This document shows, in pieces, positions 19,160 through 30,369 of a DNA stretch of 64,000 bases (position 1 is its first letter; each line of letters starts with the position of its first letter). The DNA is taken from NCBI GenBank assembly GCA_021018995.1, contig CM037591.1, positions 5,958,001 to 6,022,000 of the forward strand. The letters run 5' to 3'. The notes under the pieces are model-generated. The model saw nothing but the letters and a program-made list of their open reading frames with translations. It was not told the DNA's origin and ran no database searches. The position numbers and the translations under genes are program-made. This DNA comes from Chloranthus sessilifolius (taxonomy: Eukaryota; Streptophyta; Magnoliopsida; Chloranthales; Chloranthaceae).

Positions 19160-21869
19160 TATAATATCCTAAAAAATTGAGAGCTTAACTTTGACCTCGG
19201 GATCCATGCCCGATTGATCGTAGATTTGACCAAGTGATGGTTAAACTTTTAATTCATGGAGTGATGAACCGACGTGGTGCATATGTGACCTAAGTATAGC
19301 GAATGGTATTAATTTTGAGCCACATATACCTATCTCTGGTGTATGCGCTTAACACCAAAACCAAAGAGAGGATATAAGGGTTTAATAACCCTAGAATCCT
19401 TTTGTTTTGGTTGTTGAAGAGAGAATTAAGAAGAGAGAGAGAAAGAGAAGGAAATTAATTGCCAAGGAGTTATTGTGGTTGGATTGAGGGAAGATGGAGC
19501 ATTGATTGCCAGATTCAACGCGTTTGGAGTCGTTGAAGCAAAAGCTGGAGCCCTAGCCATTCCAACCTAGATATTAATCAATTTGAGATTGATTGCCGGA
19601 TTCAACGCGTTTGGAGCCGTTGAAGCAAAAGCTGGAGCCCTAGCCTTTCCAACCTAGATATTAATCAATTTGAGATTGATTGAAGGTGAGTTTTAAATTG
19701 AAGTTAATGCATAGATTGTAGATGATTAAATTCAGTCAAGTAGGGTTGAAAGGATAGATTAAAGGCTTAGAAAAAAAAAGGGAAAAGATTTGGAAGAACA
19801 GCCCAAAAGGGGGCTGAATCTGGCCAAATCGATTAATCGAAATTGGGATTCGATTAATCGATTTTGGTCTGGAAGTTGAAAAGTCAAGGATGCCTGATTT
19901 CGATTAATCGAATTCGATTTCGATTAAATGATTTGGAAGGTCAATTAATAGATTTAGAAATCGACTAATCGATTGGGTACCTCCAGTGGCTAGAGAAATA
20001 AGACCTGGGAAAATCGACTAATCGAGTTGAGAAATCGATTAATCGATTTCAGATTTTGATTAATCGATTTGGGATCGACTAATCGATTTCGAACTTTCGA
20101 CCACTCGATTTGAGAATCGACCCTACTGTGTTGGAGATTTCGATTAATCGATTTGGGATCGATTAATCGAATTTGAATCTCAATTAATCGATTTTGGGAA
20201 TCGATTAATCGATTTGAGTTTCGATTAATCGATTTTGGAGATCAATTAATCGATTTGAGTTTCAATTAATCGATTTTGGAGATCGATTAATCAATTTGGG
20301 TTTCGATTAATCGATTTTGGGAATCGATTAATCGACTTTGGCGGCTTTACTTAACTTTCTAAATTTACTTTGAGATTCATGGAGGGTCTAGGACCTTCTT
20401 CATTTCATCTTTAGTGATGTATTGTATGTGTTGTGATGTACTATAGATGGTACGTGTGAAAGCGAGCACAAGGAGCCACGTGTGACCTTGATGCTTGGAC
20501 CTTCAGAGAATTGAGGTAGGGAACACCTTGAACATGTACTTTAATTGCAAGAGCATATATGTAGTGATATATTTATCAGAATTAAAAATGTTTTAACTAT
20601 GAAAAGCTTTATGAAAATGGGTGTGTGTGACACCAAGAATGCGATAAAGGCATCTGTGTGATGCGAGTAACTAAGATCAAGTAAACTAATGAGAATGAGA
20701 TATCCCCAAGAGATGAGAAAGTAATAAAGGCATCAGTGGATGCAAGTAAGTTATACATCCCAGGAATGTATATATGATTGAATAATTACTGTTGAGGCCT
20801 AACTGATATAAGATAGCACTTTACATGGTGAACAACTATATGTAAAACACATGTTATTTCTGTTATTTGAGGTTTGTTTAGAATACCCCACCAATGTGGC
20901 GAGATACCCACGACTGACGCGACAGGATATCCGTAACCGGTACGATGGCCAATCCGTATACCAGTGCGGAGGTCTATCCGTATACAGTAAGCACATCCCA
21001 GGGATGTTGACTTGAGATTTAACCCCGCCGCCTAGTGAAAAGGGGCTTGGGTAGTATTCCTAGGGAATACATTTATAACAACTGTCTATTTAGGCGACAA
21101 TGGTGGGTATTCCATCGAGGCTCGATGCTATATTGCTCGGGAATTACTTAAGTTGAAGATTTAAGTTTTGCTTTAAGCCTGTTCAGTGTCATTCATGATA
21201 AATCAACAGTAAAGTAAGTCATGTAAAGTACCAGTAAACTTGAATGCAAATCATCAGCTTTTAAATTATTTTCTAGCTAATGCATAGACTCATCATGCTT
21301 AGAATATCATCGAATATATGTGTGATTTTAATTTATATGTTCATTGTGATTGTTCCCTATTGAGCTAGGATGTAGTTCACCCTTTAGACTATACGTCGCA
21401 AGTCCGTTGATAGCAGCTTTCTAGGCTTCGGGAGATGTAGATTCGGGTGATTCGGATTACGTGCCTAGAGACGAGTTGGAGCCTCCTCCCGAGGACTTCT
21501 TCTAGGAGACTCTGCTGTGCACTTTGACAGAGAGTAGTTTTTTAGAGCAGATTGTACGACTTTGTATGTCAAGCCTTTATTTGATAGCAATGTAATTAAA
21601 TTGACTTAATTCTTTTCGCGAACCATTTGGGGTGATCTGGTTATTACCGATGGTTCGGATCAGTTCTCTATTCATGCAGTGGCATGAAAGTAGAACTGTC
21701 TTTGTTTGTGCCTGTTGGACATATTAACTTTTTCTGCTTTATATAATTATTCGCTTTATCTCTTTATTATTGCTTGTTATACCAATGTTCCGTGCATAGC
21801 TTTGGGGCACGGTCTGGAGGATTGTGCTAATGGCACGGGTTTCAGGGTGTCGAAATCTGGGCTGTCACA
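19160..21869 (+). repeat. gypsy-1 3' LTR (2710 bp)
   Basis: Starts TATAATATCCTA and ends GGGCTGTCACA, collinear with the 5' LTR and the same total length. The first two bases of the 5' copy are TG, so TA here is a G-to-A change. The palindrome array is at 19823-20345 and the 88-bp tandem duplication near 19502-19682. Confidence 0.92.
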
Positions 21870-22414
21870 AAAATAACTTCCACTAATACTTTTCTTATCA
21901 TCAGCATTTCCAGCCCAATCGACATCAGAAAAACAACCAACTGGGGACGAGGTATCAAACGGGTACCAAAGACCCAACTCAGAAGATCCATTCATATACC
22001 GAATGACACGCTTAACACATTTTAAATGAGATTTACGAGGAGAGGCCTGATAACGAGCACACAAATCAACACTAAAAGCAATATCAAGACGAGTGTCAGT
22101 TAGATAGAGAAGACTACCTATCATACTGCGATACAAAGTGTTATTAACCTCCACTCCAGAGACATCTTTTGAAAGTTTAGATGTAGTGCTCATAGGTGCC
22201 CGAGCATGCTTAGTGTGCTCAAGCCTAAATTCTTAACAAGCTCATGTGCATACTTGGATTGAGAGATGAAAATGCCAGAAGTGCAGTGCTTAATTTGTAA
22301 CCCAAGGAAACATGTAAGCTTACCAAGAAGACTCATTTCGAATTCAAATTTTATCATATTAGAAAATTGTTCAGTTTTGGGAGCATGGGTGGATCCAAAA
22401 ATAATATCATCCAC
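21870..22414 (-). pseudogene. copia-1 RT C-terminus and RNase H N-terminus
   Basis: Reading leftward on the minus strand: the RT palm end (DDIIFGSTHAPKT, SLLGKLTCFLGLQIK, SKYAHELVKNLG), then STTSKLSKDVSG, YRSMIGSLLYLT, ARYQASPRKSHLKCVKRV, LGLWYPFDTS and FSDVDWAGNADDKK. The RNase H is cut at 21870 by gypsy-1 and continues at 8586. A frame change separates the two parts at about 22190. Confidence 0.88.
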
Positions 22415-23340
22415 ATAGATTTAGGCCACAGTTAATGCATTATCTTCCCTTAAAATGAAAAGAGTTTTATCTACACCTCCTCTATCAAAGTCATTTGACA
22501 CAAGGAACTTTGTCAAACGGTCATACCAAGCACGTGAGGCTTATTTTAGACCGTAAAGAGTCTTCTTCAATTTGTACACATGAAGGGGGTAGTGAGGGTC
22601 TTTGAAACCTTTCGGTTGCTCGACAAACACCTCCTCTTTCAACACCCATTAAGAAAGACACTTTTGGCATCCATTTGAAATAACTTAAAGCCCAGGTTAC
22701 ACGCAATAGAAAATATGATTCTAATGGACTCCAATCTAGCAACAGGGGCAAACATCTCATGAAAATCGATCCCCTCAACTTGGGTATAGCCTTGGGCAAC
22801 TAACTGCACCTTATTCTTTATCACATTCCTGTTCTCATCCATCTTATTCTTGAATATCCATTTGGTTTGAATAACACGAATAATAGACAAAAGGGGAACA
22901 AGATCCCAAACATCATTTCGAGAAAATTAAAGTAATTCATCTTGCATGGCAAGAATCCACTTTTCATCATTGAGAGCTTCCTTCATATTTTTTAGCTCAA
23001 AAGACGATGTGTAACATACATTGCAAATGACGTTAGCCACATGTTTCAAACTACGTCGGATTTGTAAATCGGCACTAGGATCACCCAAAATATCACTCGG
23101 GGAGTGACTTTTCATACCCCTAGCATATAAAGGATGCTTCTTTCTAACACTGAGAGGTTCCTCAACATCGGGAGACAGAGACTCATTGTTATCGATGGGT
23201 TGACTCTCTTCAAGAGGAATAAAAGGGAGAGTACCCAAGCCATAAGTGCCATGAGGAATCAGACTATTCTTACCATTATCAATAACATGAGAAGTACAAG
23301 CACGATCATAAATGACCATATTGTATGACTCCATCATGGA
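22415..23340 (-). pseudogene. copia-1 reverse transcriptase N-terminal part and linker
   Basis: The minus strand carries TKWIFKNKMDENRNVIKNK, LVAQGYTQVEGIDFHEMFAP, VARLESIRIIFSIACN and [15 protein letters not shown], the copia RT fingers and palm. Upstream is the variable linker with HPLYARGMKSHSPSDILGD. Compared with copia-2 there are several stops and shifts around 22640, 22900 and 23340. Confidence 0.85.
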
Positions 23341-24195
23341 CTAAGTTCTCAAGTTGAAAACTTGAAATGCTCGACTATTTTGAGCATAAAAAAGGAAGAT
23401 TTCAAGGTCACTCTTGGGATCAAAATTTTCTAAGTTATCTCTATCATTCAAAATATAACATTGACTATCAAAAGTCTTAAAAAGACTCACTTTAGGCTTC
23501 TAGTCATTCCAAATCTCATAGGGTGTTTGGTTAGTATCAGGACGTACAAACACTTTGTTAGAAATGTGGCAAGCCGTAGAAACAGCTTCAGCCCGAAAAT
23601 GTTAGGCCAAATCTTTGGCATTCAACATGACGCGAGCTATATCTTGAAGCACACAATTTTTTCTTTCAGCCACTCCATTTTGCTGAGGAGTGTGAGGTGA
23701 GAAAAACTCTTGCATGATTCCCAAGGAATTACAAAACTCATCAAACTTGAAATTACTAAACACACCACCACTATCACTCCTGATACGTTTGACATTAACA
23801 CCCTTCTTCACTTTACACCGTCTAATAATGATGACAAATTCATCAAAAGCACTCGATTTCACTCTCAAAAATATAATCCAAGAATATCGAGAGAAAGCAT
23901 CAACCATGACTAAGATATATTTCTTTCCTCCAATACTACTAACTTTCATTGGTCCCACAAGGTCAAAATGAATAAGATCAAGGACCTGAGAGGTAGCAGT
24001 ACTTGAGAGTTTTTTGTGAGGAGCTCGAGTTTGCTTACCCAATTGACAAGCAGCACAAACCGAGGCCGAACCTTTTCTTAATTTAGGCATGCCTTTGACA
24101 ATTTCGTCATTAGCAATTTTTACGAGGTCCTTAATATTCATATGACTGAGACGACGAAGCCACAGTTCAAGTTCGTCACTAGAAGCCAACATGCA
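23341..24195 (-). pseudogene. copia-1 integrase
   Basis: On the minus strand: the pre-integrase zinc domain (LWLRRLSHMNIKDL, then CAACQLGKQTR), then the core with HFDLVGPMKVSSIGGKKY (first Asp), RSDSGGVFSN (second Asp), and PQQNGVAERKN (Glu). The DDE triad is present. The conserved GGEF next to the second Asp is GGVF, and HRRLGH reads RRLSH, so residues near the active site and the zinc site have changed. The frame is open from 24192 to about 23602, then decays. Confidence 0.88.
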
Positions 24196-24560
24196 AGTGG
24201 GATCAGATTGAATGTGAAACGTATAACAATTATCGGAGGATCTGATACCACTTAGAAAAACACTTCCAGATTAGTTGACAACAAAACACCCAAACTTAGT
24301 AAAGGTGATGTTCATCCCTTCATCACACAGTTGACTGATGCTAATCAGATTAGCCTTTAGCCCATCAACATATAAAACTTCTAAGAGTTAAGGACATCCA
24401 GGAGCATCGACTACTCCTTTCCTAATAATTTTGGAACAACCTCCATTCCCAAAGGTGACAAAACCAAAGTCACATTTTTCAAGGGACGAGAAGTATGACT
24501 TGTTTCCAGTCATATGTTTTGAGCACCCACTGTCAAGGAACCACTTAGATGGTTCAAAAG
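24196..24560 (-). pseudogene. copia-1 protease region
   Basis: The minus strand encodes KWFLDSGCSKHM near 24545-24505, the copia aspartic protease active site with D-S-G intact. The downstream protease/integrase spacer is broken by stops. The copia-2 counterpart is near 34895-35250. Confidence 0.75.
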
Positions 24561-26333
24561 CTTACAAAGCCGTGTGAGCCCTCAATCGATAGAATGCTAT
24601 CGTGCCATGGTTCTGACGAAAAAGGTTCATTTTTCTAACAGGACAAGTGAGATTGATGTGTCCTCTTCTACCATAGTAGAAACAATTTAGACCCTTTTTG
24701 GCATTAGCTAGTTTGGGATGTGAGAGGGTAGGCAGAAGAGGATGAAAAGTGGATAAAGATTCACATTTAGAATTTTTTGGAACTATGGGGACAAATTTAA
24801 AATTTTCTTTACCTTTCTTCTCAAGGGCGGAGTGATTCAATTCCTTAAAACCTAACCCGGTTTTATCACCCCATCTCCTGTAAGCATCCCAAGCCCTTTG
24901 AGTGTTAACCCTAGCATTTTGTAGCTTTCCTAGGGTGATTTTTTCATTTGAAAGCATTTTCTTGAGCCTTTCATTCTCAACACTCCGACTGTTGTATTTG
25001 GACCAATACTTAGTTCCTTCAAATTCCAAAAACTTAATTTATCCCTTAAGCTATTTATCTCGTTTTCCAAAGATTCAACATTTTCAATCAAAACATATTT
25101 CTAAACACTTTTAAAAGCACAAGAGGATGAAAGAGATGATACATCTTGGATTAACTTCATCTTCTCTTTATTCAATTGAATACTGACAAGATAAAGTTCA
25201 TCATACACTTCAAATATGTTAACCACATCTTCCTCTCCATCTGAACCATCAGGGGTCACAAGAGGGGAATCTTGGGTCTCCTCATAACTAGATGCAACAA
25301 ATGCCCAAAACCCATGTTGGTACACATTTGACTCATCTGAGGAACCCTCGTCACTAGTGTCATCTTCTTTTGCCACAATCATGGCTTTAGATTTCTCAAA
25401 AAATTTCTTCTTGTTGGGACAATCATAAGCAAAATGCCTATAGCTACGGCACTTGAAACATTGTATTTTCTCAGAAGAATCATTATGAGAATTTTTTATA
25501 GAAATCTTTGGCTTATCATAAGACTTGCCAGTACTATTTTTATTTTTGAAAATTTTCTTAAATTTTTTCGCAAACAAGGCAAGGTCCTTATCATTATCAC
25601 TACCACAATCCTCATCCTCATCCTTTTTCTTAGGGGATCGAAAGGCAACATCTTTTTGCTTTTGATTACCTTGAATCTCAAATTCATAGGTTTGAAGAGA
25701 TCCCACAAGTTCATCTATATTGATCTTGTCAATATTTTACTTTCAGAGATAGCAATCACCTTGGATCTAAACCTTTCAAGCAAAGATCTTAAAACCTTTC
25801 TGACAACTTTATTTGGTGTTATCCCCTCTCTAAGGTAAAAAGACCCATTGACAATATCATTTAGCTTGGTGTAGAAGTCCGTAAACTTCTCATCATCATC
25901 CATCCGAAGATTCTCAAATTGTGTTGTTAACATTTGTACTTTGTTAATCTTAACTTGTGGAGTCCTTCAAATGTGGTCTCGAGGATCAACCAAGCATCTC
26001 TTGCCACCTCACAATTATAAATCCTCTTAAACTCATAAGTTGTTATAGCTCCAAAAATGCCATACAAAGCTTTAGAATTATCAATTGCAGCCTGGTTTTC
26101 TTCACCACTGTAATGGTTAGCGGGTTTAATAGTGATTTTCTCAATTCCATCTAAATGGACCATTTCTTGAGGTGAAGACCAACCAGTCTTAACAATAGAC
26201 CAAACCATGATATCCATAGATCTGAGAAAGGCCCTCAGCTTAGCCTTTCAATACAGATAATTATGACCATCAAAGAACAGAGGTCGTGTTGTGGAAATGC
26301 TCTCTCTAAGTAAATCATCCCCGAATATGCCAT
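24561..26333 (-). pseudogene. copia-1 gag, with two zinc-knuckle regions
   Basis: The start is at 26333, by match to copia-2 MAYSGN. The N-terminal copia gag (UBN2-type) domain reads DIMVWSIVKTGW, ALYGIFGAITTYEFKRIYN and DEKFTDFYTKLNDIVNGSFY. The first knuckle, CFKCRSYRHFAYDC, is intact (25490-25440). After an acidic stretch, the C-terminal part has ENERLKKMLSNEKITL (coiled-coil-like) and a second knuckle CFYYGRRGHINLTC in which the second Cys is Tyr (G-to-A). Frame breaks occur near 25930, 25710 and 25100. Confidence 0.82.
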
Positions 26334-26370
26334 AGACGCTCGATTCAGAAAGAATCAACACGAGCGAACC

Positions 26371-26385
26371 AACTTTGATAACAAT
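26371..26385 (-). other. copia-1 primer binding site
   Basis: The minus strand reads ATTGTTATCAAAGTT directly after the 5' LTR, a decayed match to the initiator tRNA-Met complement ATTGGTATCAGAGC. The intact version is in the deletion derivative at 48766-48780. Confidence 0.65.
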
Positions 26386-27249
26386 TGAAATTTCGTCAAT
26401 CTACGAAATTTAATTGGGTATTTGATTAATTCTCATTAATCTAGAGATTACAAAACAAACGCCAACAATCACCACAACACGAGATATACGTGGAAACCCA
26501 ATCACTGGGAAAAACCACAGGACTGAAGTTCACAAACCAAATCCACTATGAAAAGAAAGATTATCAAGAGTTTCAAATAATAAACCGACAAATGCACATG
26601 CCCTATCCAAACCCCATGCAAACCAACTTTCCGTTGCGGGTCGCCTCCATAGCTTTCCGATTTGGATGTTTTCCTTTACCATTGATGAACACACAACAAT
26701 CTACCTTGAGATCGACAAGGCTATCAATCACACCCTAATCTCTAGGGATAAAACACACTCAACACACTTAAGCAAAGCAAAGAAAAGTAAGATGAAGGTG
26801 GAGAAGGGTAGAAAACCTTTGAGTTAAAATCATTTGCTAACACACAAATAGTTTCAAAGGTTGAAGAAGATGAAGATCAAGGGTTTTTGGCTTAAGGAGG
26901 AAGAAACTCTCTTAGCTTGCTTGGCCTTCCCTCCTACTTTCAAAATGCTTTTAACAAAACCCTACAACCCCTCAAAAGACAAAAATCCAAAAAAGTCCAA
27001 AAAGTTACTTTTTAGCAAGGTTGAAGATCTATCGCGAAGGTCCACAGCTCGTTGTAGTCATAGTGCATTGTGAACATAACCACAACATGTCAGGACACCA
27101 CGAAGTCATGTGATGAAATCCACAACATCTTTGTGACAAGCGAAAGCTATGAAGTAGCGGTCACCTCAGTGAACACATCTTCAAGGAGCACTCATCCATC
27201 TTAGCACACACATTAACTGAGGGAAGAACGTGACAAACAGGTTCTAACA
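26386..27249 (-). repeat. copia-1 5' LTR (864 bp)
   Basis: Bounded by TGAAATTTCGTC and GGTTCTAACA. Shorter than the 3' LTR, mainly because the palindrome cluster region (27040-27180) is reduced and degenerate here. Confidence 0.88.
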
Positions 27250-27825
27250 CAGAGATCGCACAAATTTTTTTGATATGATTCAATACATATCCATTTCAAA
27301 ATGTGATCAAAAGGGGGAAATTTTCAATGAACCAACATATATAGGGTGGTACCTAAACTTTGACCACGACTTTGATCACAATTTTTTTTTCTAGATCATA
27401 TGTTAGATGGCACATGATTTAAAAACGGGTATTATTCTGGGATCACCTGCCATGTTACACATGATCCGGGATTTTAATGTACTGATTCATCCATGCATTC
27501 CAACCCATATTCCTTTTTCCTTTCTTGAAGCCCGGGGATATGGGATGGAATGCATGGTCGATCCATGGATTTCATTCCGTTGGAGTTCATATTGAAACTG
27601 TCAAGGGGATTGGGTGAGACAGAAACTTCTCCATATATAGGTTAGTATATATAGGTGTGAACTTACATTAAGACTTTCAATAATAATAAGTTTTACTATT
27701 TGCAACTATACATTTACTCTTTGCAAAATGGTTACATGCCATGGAACCTTTAGTGATTGTAAATGTATAGAACACACAAAAAAAACATAATAGGTTTGTC
27801 CCCTTCGCCTTAAATCCACCCTTCA
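27250..27825. other. Unassigned flank right of copia-1
   Basis: No gene is seen. It includes the right copy of the ~110-bp flanking repeat (27536-27640), which has TGGAATGCATGGTCGATCC in common with 3610-3640. The rest is AT-rich. Confidence 0.5.
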
Positions 27826-28335
27826 CTGCACCATTGAGCGGTTGCTCAGATGCTATGCTCCCCCCTCTCTAATCAGATGGAATGCTCTCCCCTCTCTTGG
27901 AGTAGTGGTCATGGGTTCGATTCTCCAGGGTGGTTCCCTCCCTTTATCGTTACAAAGGCGAGAGGTTTTGTTGTGTGGTATTCGCCACAAATGCTGGTGC
28001 TTCCTCAACACAAAAATGTTGGTGTTGTTCTCATGGTTCAAAATTTCGGCCGAAATATGAAGATTTTGGTAGAAATATTTCGGTTTCAGTCCCCACCGAA
28101 AACGAAACTTAAAATTTTGGTATTCACAAGTGCTGTGGGGAAGATTTCGACCGAAATTCAAAATTTCGGCCCAAATTTCTGTCAAAAATTTCTATTTCGG
28201 TACCCTCCAAAACCGAAATAAAATCCGATTTTTTGATCCTTGGTTGTCCCTGAACTGTCACATTTGCAAGTGTACTCCTCTACCATGAGGTTGTCTAAGG
28301 CGTATCACCTTTTCGAAAAAAAATAAAAATAGTAA
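27826..28335 (+). mobile_element. Candidate tRNA-derived SINE, interrupted by a MITE
   Basis: A region with TTGCTCAGATGC (A-box-like, about 27841) and GGGTTCGATTCTCC (a near-perfect B box, about 27912-27925) is followed, beyond the MITE at 28032-28243, by a body ending CGAAAAAAAATAAAAAT. Internal pol III boxes plus an A-rich tail are SINE hallmarks. The A-to-B spacing is longer than usual because a ~25-bp CAGATG...GCTCTCCC piece appears duplicated. No target duplication was identified, so this is tentative. Confidence 0.4.
28032..28243. mobile_element. hAT-like palindromic MITE, copy A (212 bp)
   Basis: Ends CATGGTTCAAAATTTCGG and TTTTTTGATCCTTG are inverted repeats; the interior is rich in AAATTTCGGCCGAAAT palindromes. 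Flanks GTTGTTCT and GTTGTCCC agree at 6 of 8 positions, consistent with a decayed 8-bp duplication as made by hAT transposases. Copies B (51454) and C (55025) have perfect 8-bp duplications. Confidence 0.75.
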
Positions 28336-28488
28336 AGATTAGTAAAATGAACGTTTGTTTGCATATGCACTATCATATAGGGTAGCATTATATACACCCA
28401 TCAAACTTATGAAGAACACACGCATATCCATCATGAATAATCGTTGACTTCCTTGAATAAGAAGATGGTGATCATTTTTCGTCACAAT

Positions 28489-28690
28489 CTTCCACACAAT
28501 AGATCTTGATATCATGACACACTTATCAGATGGTACGTCACATGTTGATTCCACATGGCACACATCCCCAAAAGTGATCGTGAGATAGGTACGCCTATGA
28601 TCACAATCAATTTTAGGGATGTGTGCCACATAGAATCAAGATCTAACCGTCTGTTAGGTGCGACATAATCTCAAGATCTGTTGTGTAGAG
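28489..28690. repeat. Long inverted repeat (foldback), copy A
   Basis: Left arm (ACACAATAGATCTTG... to GGCACACATCC, 28493-28570) pairs with the right arm (GGATGTGTGCCAC... to CAAGATCTGTTGTGT, 28608-28686). A related arm pair lies at 60541-60616 and 60935-60958. Probably an old MITE; ends and target duplication not resolved. Confidence 0.6.
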
Positions 28691-28739
28691 CAACATACAT
28701 GAATCTGAACTATAGACTGCTTGTGTGACGAGATGAAGA

Positions 28740-29359
28740 CGGTGAAAATCAGGCGTTCTAAAATTGATTGAGAGTTGAAAGGCTTGAAACCTCAGTTTCC
28801 TAATAGAGAATATTTAGGATTGAAAGCCTCATTGGAGAAATCTTAGATATAGAAAAAATATAAGATCGTATGACATGAATATATGGACCAAGAGAGCTTG
28901 TAGAGATAAAAAGGAAGGATGCAAATTTTATTGAAAAAAAATAACGCTAATTGAAAAGTGGGCAGGATGAGAAGAACCCAGGACGATGGTCAACCTAATC
29001 GTGAGATCGGAGCCGACCATGGCTTTGATACCATATTGAAACTCTAAATACTACATTTTGATAATGATTTTTCTGTCTTTCATTAATGGAGAAAAGCCTC
29101 TTTAAATAAAGGTGATTACAATCGGTTAAGATCTCCAAGACATCTTTAAATTCAAAATACTTCCCACAATATTTATCTAAATATTTATAAATCCCAACTA
29201 ATAAAATATTGCCTAAAAGAATAAGATACACATCATAGATGTGTATCTTTCTTTCAATCCTAGATATTCTCTATTATTTCCTTCTCTAGAGCTAGAGAAG
29301 GCACATCTCTTGTCAAGAGTGGAGTCCATGGTGGTCAATGATTATTCTTTCTTAGAATG
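28740..29359 (-). mobile_element. LTR retrotransposon fragment with primer site, minus strand
   Basis: On the minus strand, TGGTATCAAAGCCATGG near 29029-29013 follows a sequence ending TTTCA at about 29033, which looks like an LTR end plus tRNA-Met primer site. The candidate LTR (29033 to about 29240) has a TATA-like TTTATTTAAA. The rest (28740-29012) would be leader. TTTCAATCCTAGATATTCTCTATTA-like sequence near 29252 has an inverted partner near 28800-28826, unexplained. No second LTR is seen. Confidence 0.4.
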
Positions 29360-30369
29360 TGTTAAAATTATAAAATACAAAAGAAAATGAGAAGAAGATG
29401 AAAGAAGAAGAAGATAAATGGCCACAATCAATTACATTGTTTACGGTTTGTTTCATTATTCTGATACAAAAAGTATATAAATAAGATTACAAATACAACC
29501 GTTCACGGTTACAATTGATTTAGATAACTACAATTGGTTGAGATAACTGATGTGTGATAGTTATCAAATAAGTGTATATTCTAATACTCCCCCTCAAGTT
29601 GGAATGTGAACATTGAGAACATCAAACTTGGAAGATAAATAGTTACGCAATTACACTCCCAAACTCAATCTTGGTTGGTGGTCACCGCTTGTCTATGAAG
29701 TCCATCACTGTCGCATCCCGCTCATCTTAGAGTCTGTTGGAGCCGTTGGCTAGATCAAGTCTGTCATAATCTCTCCCAACAAATGACAAGTCTCTTTAAA
29801 GAGATCTTAAAAAAATAGAGTCAAAGAAAATATGAGAAAATACATCCACATAGAGTATAGAAGGCCAGAGAAAATGTGGGAAAAGACATCCACGTAGAAT
29901 ATAGAATGCTAGAGAAGATATAGGAAAAGATATCCACATAGAGCATAGAAGGCCAGAGAAAATGTGGGAAAAGACATCCACGTAGAATATAGAAGGCCAG
30001 AGAAAATGTGGGAAAAGACATCCACATGAAGCATAGAAGGTTCACATGGAATATAAAAGGTCATTAAAACCAAAGTAAAAAATCCACATCTATTAAGCAA
30101 ATCAATGTGGAAAATACATTCATATGAAGAAGAAACCATCTTAAAATTAGAAAATACAAAAGAAAATAAGAAGAAGATGAAAGAGAGAAGAAGAAGATAA
30201 ATGGCCACAATCAATTACATTGTTTACGGTTTGTTTCATTATTCTGATACGAAAAGTGTATAAATAAGATTACAAATACAATCGTTCACGATTACAATTG
30301 ATTTAGATAACTACAGTTGGTTGAGATAACTGATGTGTGGTAGTTATCAAATAAGTGTATATTCTAATA
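29360..30369 (-). mobile_element. TRIM-like LTR element (1010 bp)
   Basis: Two LTRs of about 230 bp (29360-29586, 30139-30369) flank 552 bp without coding. A perfect 5-bp duplication GAATG lies at 29355-29359 and 30370-30374. The minus strand has ACTTGAGGGGGAG, a polypurine tract, just before the left LTR, which begins TATTAGAATATACAC, a copia-type end. The primer site is degenerate (TGGTTTCTTC). Length and lack of genes fit a terminal-repeat retrotransposon in miniature. The interior carries tandem repeats. It sits in what may be LINE-derived DNA. Confidence 0.82.
29815..30060. repeat. Tandem repeats inside the TRIM-like element
   Basis: About five units of 45-50 bp sharing AGAGAAAATRTGGGAAAAGA, CATCCACRTAGAATATAGAA and GGCC. 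The repeated minus-strand frames (YSTWMSFPTFSLAF) are a by-product, not a protein. Confidence 0.8.

Larger units (their letters stand above)
8587..21869 (+). mobile_element. gypsy-1: Ty3/gypsy Tekay-like chromovirus, nested in copia-1
   Basis: The two LTRs are each 2710 bp (8587-11296 and 19160-21869), starting TG/TA and ending CA. Left flank AAAAC (8582-8586) and right flank AAAAT (21870-21874) are a 5-bp duplication with one transition. Removing the element rejoins copia-1 RNase H. Internal order: tRNA-Met-type primer site, gag with zinc knuckles, candidate intron, protease, RT, RNase H, integrase, chromodomain-like tail, palindrome array, extra ORF, polypurine tract. The chromodomain-like tail and LTR sequence suggest the Tekay (Del) clade. 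Gag-pol is full of stops and at least one frameshift; the extra ORF is intact. The LTRs differ visibly, so the insertion is not recent. Confidence 0.92.
3705..27249 (-). mobile_element. copia-1: Ty1/copia SIRE-like LTR retrotransposon, split by gypsy-1
   Basis: This is a minus-strand element with its 3' LTR at the left and its 5' LTR at the right. Without gypsy-1 (13,283 bp) it is about 10.3 kb. Both LTR ends fit the TG...CA rule. The flanking 5-mers are CATAG (3700-3704) and CAGAG (27250-27254), a duplication with one mismatch. The internal order on the minus strand is primer site, gag, protease, integrase, RT, RNase H, noncoding palindrome array, extra ORF, polypurine tract. Assignment to the SIRE (Maximus) lineage rests on gene order, the CAAAGGGGGAGAT-type polypurine tract, the two-knuckle gag and the extra 3' ORF. 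Every coding region is broken by stops or shifts, so it is not autonomous. Confidence 0.9.

Noticed and set aside
27905-27930. Functional tRNA gene
   Set aside because: There is a good B box but no cloverleaf or acceptor stem; an A-rich tail downstream fits a SINE better.
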